From Irpex lacteus (Eukaryota > Basidiomycota > Agaricomycetes > Polyporales > Irpicaceae): DNA of 64,000 nucleotides. Positions 59,282 to 64,000 of the stretch are shown in pieces. Positions within the stretch are counted from its first letter, which is position 1, and each line of letters starts with the position of its first letter. The DNA lies in the NCBI GenBank assembly GCA_001986395.2, contig MQVO02000022.1:186001-250000 (forward strand), given 5' to 3'. Under the pieces are notes generated by a model. The model saw nothing but the letters and a program-made list of their open reading frames with translations, searched no databases and was not told the DNA's origin. Both the position numbers and the translations under genes were made by a program.

Positions 59282-61569
59282 ATGCCTACTATCATCGAAG
59301 ATCCCGAGAAGGGTACGCAAGACGCCCTCGAGGTGGTCGCACTCGATAAACCACAACCTATCACTGTCGGGACGAAGGGACTGCTACCTCCCGTTGAGCC
59401 AAGAGCACTCGTTCCCGGTGCTGGGAAGAAAGCGCAGCGCAAAGTGAACCGATGGCAGCGGTTCCAGCTTTGGTTTAACACGTATCGGTGAGTAGTCGCC
59501 ACTAGTATCCGACGCATCACGGCTGAAACGATGTATCTTGACAGTAAATTCTACGTGACCATCGTATCACTAAACCTTGTCGGGCTTGTACTGGCCGCTA
59601 CTGGTACATGGCAATATCCCAGACGCTACACTGGTGCCTTCGTGCTAGGCAATCTAGTGACAGCCATCACGATGCGAAATGAATTATTTGGGCGATGCTT
59701 GTACTGGCTTGTTAACACTTGCTTTGCAAAGGTTTGTCTGTCCAATCGTCTGCCCCCATTTTGACGACTTAGGCATTTCACAGTGGCCACCTCTGTGGTT
59801 CCGGTTAGGCTGCACTTCGGTATTACAGCATCTAGGGGGCATTCACTCTGGATGCGCATCATCAGGATTTGCCTGGCTCATCTTCCGAGTAGTGCTCATA
59901 TTCATTGACCACAAGGATAACCACGACGCAGTACTAATCATGGGGGTCATCACCAATCTGGCCGTAGCCATCAGTATCGCAAGCGCGTTCCCTTGGGTTA
60001 GGAACACCCACCACAAGTACGTATGCCCAGCGACTATCGCCGCAGCTTTTACTCACACACGGGGCAGTGTTTTCGAGAGGCACCATCGTTTTATTGGATG
60101 GTGAGTAACAATTCCCATATAGAAGTCGGCTTCTTACCGGGATACTGATACCGTGTTACCGTAGGGTCGGGCTTCTGTCGAGTGAGTATACGTGTTGTTA
60201 ATGATTACCGCGTACAGTGGTTTGTTCGCACGGTTGTGCGTACCAGCTACAGGGGACGCGGGTCGAGTTGTACAGTCATACGCGAACCTATGAGTGCTGA
60301 CTACTGTGTTCGGTTTAGCTTGGGTCTTCGTGGTGCTCGGGGATAGTTACGACTTGGATACTCATTCTTGGAACCCCGACGGCATTCGCGTCATCCGTCA
60401 GCAAGACTTCTGGTTCGCATTTGGCATGACAGTCTTGTAAGTTAATCCTCACCATGAGGAGCAAACACCAAGCTAATCGAAACATAGCATTCTCATCCCA
60501 TGGTTCACCGTTCGAGAAGTAAAAGTTGACATCGAAGTGGTGCGCATTTTGCAGCCATCAGCGCAGTCGTGCATGACCTAACAATCACGTAGCCTTCTCC
60601 CAAAGTAGCAATTCTCAGATTCGAGCGAGGAATGCAACAAGGTCTGCTTGCGCGTATCTCGCGCTCTTCCATCATGGAATACCATGCCTTTGGTATCATC
60701 TCGTGAGTAAATCTTCGTACTCCACATCTGCGCCGTATTTCGGCTGATTGACACGAATTTGTAGGGAAGGAACGCACGCCAAGTACCACTACCTGATCTG
60801 TGGGGTACAGGGCGACTTCACTCGCAGCTTGGTGAACGATCCACCGACCCACGTATGGACTCGTCAATTGAAGGTACTGACAGCTGTAGTCAATGGCAAC
60901 AGACACCCTGCTTACACTTCTGGTACCAGTTTGCAGGTGTATCCAACACATCCACGCTCTACAAGCGCGGAATCCGCGTATGCACCGGTACCGGCCTTGG
61001 AGCCGCCCTGTCGACTTGCATTCAGGTGAGTTCGACATATCATCGCGTATCGCCAACGGGTTCTCACACATTTTGATTTATAGAGTCCAGATTGGTGAGT
61101 TTTATCTCGCGCATGTTTTCTTCCTTCTTGCGGGTGGGATCCAAATGGAATAACTAATGCTGACATTATGTGACTTAGGTACCTGATCTGGATTGGTTCA
61201 GATCAAGAAAAGACATTTGGACCGACAATCGCCAACCTCATTCATAGGCATCTCGGCAAGGAACGATGCTGTCTATGGGACTCAAAGGCCAGAGGTATGT
61301 GTAACCCTTCTGCTGGCTCATCCGTACAATCGGTGACAAGAATGGTGTTATCCCAGGTGGCCGCCCAGATGTCATGAAGCTTGTCCGAGAGGCCTACTAT
61401 GCATGGGGTGCTGAAGTGGTCTTCATCACATCTAACTATCAAGGCAACAAAGAAATAATGGAAGGTTGCAAGTCAGAGGGTATACCTGCATTCGTAAGTA
61501 ACCTTATCTGACGAAGCACGCCACCTCCTGAATATCATCTTTGCTCAGGGCACTCTTTGGGATTTCTAA
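59282..61569 (+). CDS. TmpA-like multi-pass membrane protein with ferredoxin-reductase-like C-terminus
   Basis: At least thirteen exons, checked in frame from 59282 to the stop at 61567-61569, encode about 470 residues. The cytosolic leader is acidic, then NRWQRFQLWFNTYRKFYVTI leads into about six membrane segments. Signature motifs are LWFRLGCTSVLQHLGGIHSG, WVRNTHHNVFERHHRFIGW (with a run of histidines) and VFVVLGDSY. The soluble half has GIRVCTGTGLGAALSTCIQ and SPDWYLIWIGSDQEKTFGP, and ends GIPAFGTLWDF. This family includes Aspergillus TmpA, described as a membrane flavoprotein affecting conidiation, and is found fused to adenylation domains in NRPS-like proteins. This copy stands alone, with no adenylation or carrier domain. 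A redox role is inferred from the family. Exons of 17 nt (60165-60181) and 11 nt (61084-61094) are needed to keep the conserved sequence. Confidence 0.85.
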
Positions 61570-62018
61570 ACTTCTCGCGAAGATTCACACACGCACGGAC
61601 ACACACCACATGCGCCACGCCTTCCTCTCATCCAATAACTAGAGATGACCTAAGTATCCTCACGCATATTAACCTGCACCTGGCGCAAGATATCTTATTC
61701 TGTTTGTACTTCATTATTCCTGTAACGATAGCGTCCGGCTTCCTTTCAATGCGAAGTAGCTTTATTCTATACAATGCTCAGCCAAAGACATGTTTGAAAA
61801 ATGAGGATCGTTATTGGTTGGCATTTGCCTCGTCACTACTACCCTGCTAGAATAGGCAATTTACCCTCAGAGTCGTCCAGCGCTGTTACTATCCAAAGTT
61901 AGACGATTACCTTCACGCGAAGTCTCTTTCGCATCAAGGATAGTCAACACAAATCTGGTGATTCAAACTATGCAGATTTCATGAGAGTCAGAGACTCATT
62001 CGGTGATAGCAGGTACCA
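61570..62018. other. Intergenic, TmpA-like gene to prenyltransferase-repeat gene
   Basis: 449 bp holding the 3' flank of one gene and the promoter of the next. An open frame at 61557-61850 overlaps the TmpA-like stop in another frame and has no domain. Nothing else was seen. Confidence 0.5.
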
Positions 62019-63235
62019 ATGGCGAATCCTCTTGTGCGAGAACTGGGAGAGGCTCTGAACTTACCACCGTGGGTAACACAGTGCATAGAGTCGGGTTTAG
62101 CAGTTGTATTGACCTTTTCTCTAGTATATCGGTCGAGATTATCCCTGGCACCGGAGATGAATGGTTACCTGAAGGAACGGAACCTCACAAAAGATTCCTC
62201 GTGGTCGAGAATAATCTAGGTGTACCTCAGAAGGTCCTTTACAAAGCGTACCTCGAGGCTACGGCCGTTTTCCGGCGCTGTCGCACTCAGCTGTTGTCCA
62301 TTGGAGGGTCAGTAACTCCGACCAGCTGTCAGGAGCACGATCTCATAGGCAGCACGCTCAATGCAACGGCGGTCTTGATCGTTCTCAACCCGGGACACAA
62401 CACAGCCTGGAATGCACGAAAAAATCTCATACTCTCCGGGCATCGAGATATCCTTAGAGAACTATCTTTCACAACCTCTCTCCTTACGGTTCGGGAGTGC
62501 GCCAAACACTCCCTCCTGTGGCACCATCGACGGTGGTTATTGAGGAGAATCTTCCCACCGTCCCCCGAGAGGCTCCGCTCACCGATAGGCGACGTACCCT
62601 CGGCTTATTTTTCAGAGGCGACGGACGAGGATACACTTCGATCCGTGAATATCCCTCTCGAGGCTCTGGAGACCGAGTTTTCTGCGTGCACTGTCGCTTG
62701 TGGCACGTACGAACGAAACTACTTCGGTTGGTCGCACCGATTCCGCTGCTTGGATGCACTGGTGAGCATCATTGAGGGTGCACAGACCGTCGAAAATCAG
62801 GCTGCAGGGGCAGTAGAGGCTCTGCAAGAGGAATCGAGGCGTACAACCGCGTGGATAAATCGACACGTATCGGATTATACGGCCATGCAATATCAGTGTT
62901 ACGTCGATAGCGTATTGCAGCATCCGTCGTATTGGTCTCGTATACACGAGCCATCTCGTCCTGGAGAAACATCTTTCGATCAAGCCAAATCGCTGCTGAA
63001 GGCGTACCCTAGTCATGAGGCTATCTGGCTTTATCTGCGAGGCGGTGTGCAAGTGCTAGACGATGGAGGGATGGAAAAACTCAAGCAGATAGCAGAAGAG
63101 TTTCTCAGCGGGATCAGTGACCCAAAGGCGACTGCATCCCTGGTGGGCGATGTTGAGTTGCAAGAGGCTCAGCGTCATGCACAACGTCTGTTGTCATGGA
63201 TTACAAGTTTCATTAGCAGAGGCGCTACTTCATAA
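62019..63235 (+). CDS. Protein prenyltransferase alpha-subunit-repeat protein (PTAR1-like)
   Basis: Two exons joined in frame by a GTGGGT to CTCTAG intron (about 62071-62126) encode about 386 residues starting MANPLVRELGEALNLPP. Prenyltransferase-alpha (PPTA) helical repeats are seen as LNPGHNTAWNARKNLILSG, HSLLWHHRRWLLRRIFPP, NYFGWSHRFRCLDAL and later AIWLYLRGG. The typical Trp-x-x-Arg spacing is kept in each. The protein lacks the N-terminal region of farnesyl- or geranylgeranyl-transferase alpha chains, and its repeats are divergent. It therefore resembles PTAR1, the alpha-like subunit of the third geranylgeranyltransferase (acting on Ykt6 and FBXL2 in mammals), better than FNTA or RABGGTA. 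Enzyme partnership in fungi is inferred only. Confidence 0.8.
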
Positions 63236-63561
63236 CACTATGCAAATCTAGGAGACAGCAGTATACGGAGTATGTGTGCACATTAAGGGACATTGATACG
63301 CATGACATGGTATAGCTGACTTACAACAGGACAGATACATGCAGCACTTGACACGATGAAAATACGTTCTGCGCAGTAAAACACCTATGCTGTGAAACGA
63401 TTGCAACAAACATGTAAGTTATTGACAAAGGGCGAAAAAAGAAAGTGAATGGCCTGTGTGACCTGTTATAAGAGAGATTTAACGTATAAGGACTAAAGGC
63501 GTTGAAAATAAAGGCTGGCTGTAGCATGATACCTGTGATGTCACGGAAGACGCTGTTGTCA
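63236..63561. other. Convergent 3' flanks
   Basis: 326 bp between the stop codons of the prenyltransferase-repeat gene (+) and the SWIB gene (-). It should contain both terminators. A/T-rich, with no hairpin or gene noted. Confidence 0.5.
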
Positions 63562-64000
63562 TCAAGCAGCAGGGGCATCATACAGATGGCTGAGTTGCAC
63601 GAGGGTGAGTAACGATCGCCACGCTGGCATAAATGGGAGGAAGTATGACATACTCTCCAAGTTGCTTGTTCATCTTGAACATGCCAATCCTGTCGACACC
63701 GAATATGGTTTTCATTCGATCGTCGCATATGATCTCCCTCTTGTCTTCAGGATTTTGGAGGTTCTTCGACTTGATGTAATCCCATATGCGCTTAACCACC
63801 TGCGGCCGCGAGAGCTTCTCCGTCTCAAGAAGAGATGCCAAAGGGTCACTACAAACAACGATTTGTTCAACTCGAGCCAGTAGCAGTTGTCTGTATACAT
63901 ACCTGAGCGCGTATTCCTTTGTGAAGCCACCCTTTCTCTTCGGTTTCTCTGCCCCGTCGGCAACAGAGCTACCCTCGCCCTCAGAGTCCACCGTGGCAGC
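63562..64000 (-). CDS. SWIB/MDM2-domain protein, 5' end outside the window
   Basis: The frame is open to the window edge, so the N-terminus is missing. Visible parts are an acidic and basic linker (DSEGEGSSVADGAEKPKRKG), then the SWIB fold: FTKEYALSDPLASLLETEKL, SRPQVVKRIWDYIKSKNLQN and DDRMKTIFGVDRIGMFKMNK. The end is QLGDHLYDAPAA when the last intron uses the donor in GGAGA|GTATGT, which keeps the family-typical HL. A second intron lies within ALSDP. SWIB proteins of this type in fungi include Uaf30 (RNA polymerase I upstream factor) and Tri1; which one cannot be decided without the N-terminal DEK-C region. Confidence 0.85.

Noticed and set aside
1..64000. CRISPR arrays, bacterial operons, integrated viral or retroelement genes
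   Set aside because: No direct-repeat array, Shine-Dalgarno-led operon, reverse transcriptase, integrase or transposase motif was found on reading; the intron-rich fungal structure runs throughout.

Overview
This window looks like nuclear DNA of a basidiomycete fungus, most likely an agaricomycete. Genes are dense and intron-rich. Introns are mostly 48-65 nt with GTRNGT donors and YAG acceptors, genes lie on both strands, and the readable proteins resemble families familiar from mushroom-forming fungi. No bacterial, organellar or viral block was recognised. The gene models below were built by joining exons by hand; where exon ends are quoted, reading phase was checked across the junctions.

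Layout. 1.4-2.5 kb: a Pho85-type cyclin (-). 2.5-13.2 kb: a long stretch with no identifiable gene but several exon-like islands, the best of them on the + strand at 7.06-10.31 kb. 13.2-15.9 kb: a 15-exon predicted mitochondrial P-loop ATPase (-), divergent from a Nab2-like poly(A) RNA-binding zinc-finger gene (+, 16.4-18.5 kb). 19.5-22.9 kb: an alpha/beta-hydrolase with a long basic tail (+). 23.7-26.4 kb: a SAP-like, mostly disordered protein (+). 26.4-28.9 kb: A+T-leaning DNA without genes. 28.9-31.7 kb: phenylalanine ammonia-lyase (-). 32.7-33.1 kb: a possible 87-residue two-exon gene (-). 35.3-36.2 kb: the ribosome-biogenesis PIN protein Fcf1 (+). 37.2-38.9 kb: a sarcosine/fructosyl-amine oxidase-type flavoenzyme (+). 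39.3-43.3 kb: arginine-specific carbamoyl-phosphate synthase large chain (+). 43.6-45.5 kb: a DUF1917 protein (+). 46.2-47.7 kb: a MIF4G protein (+). 47.8-53.9 kb: a very large acidic disordered protein (-), divergent from oligoribonuclease REX2 (+, 54.3-55.5 kb). 55.2-57.6 kb: a three-copy decayed tandem repeat that includes the REX2 3' end. 59.3-61.6 kb: a TmpA-like membrane protein (+). 62.0-63.2 kb: a prenyltransferase-alpha-repeat protein (+). 63.6 kb to the edge: a SWIB-domain protein (-), cut by the window.

The genes do not form one pathway. Most are housekeeping: RNA processing and decay (Nab2-like, Fcf1, REX2, MIF4G), arginine and aromatic amino-acid metabolism (CPA2, PAL, the FAD oxidase), the cell cycle, and chromatin. 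The most striking property is exon structure: frame-consistent microexons of 3, 8, 11, 17, 17, 18, 23, 23, 25, 27, 27, 29 and 32 nt occur in six different conserved genes. In Fcf1 the first exon is just the start codon. Other points of interest are the REX2-tail tandem array, a one-base frame deficit in the otherwise complete ATPase gene, a duplicated 24-residue motif and phase-0 repeat exons in the acidic giant, and apparent intron-bearing but unidentifiable genes in the accessory stretches.
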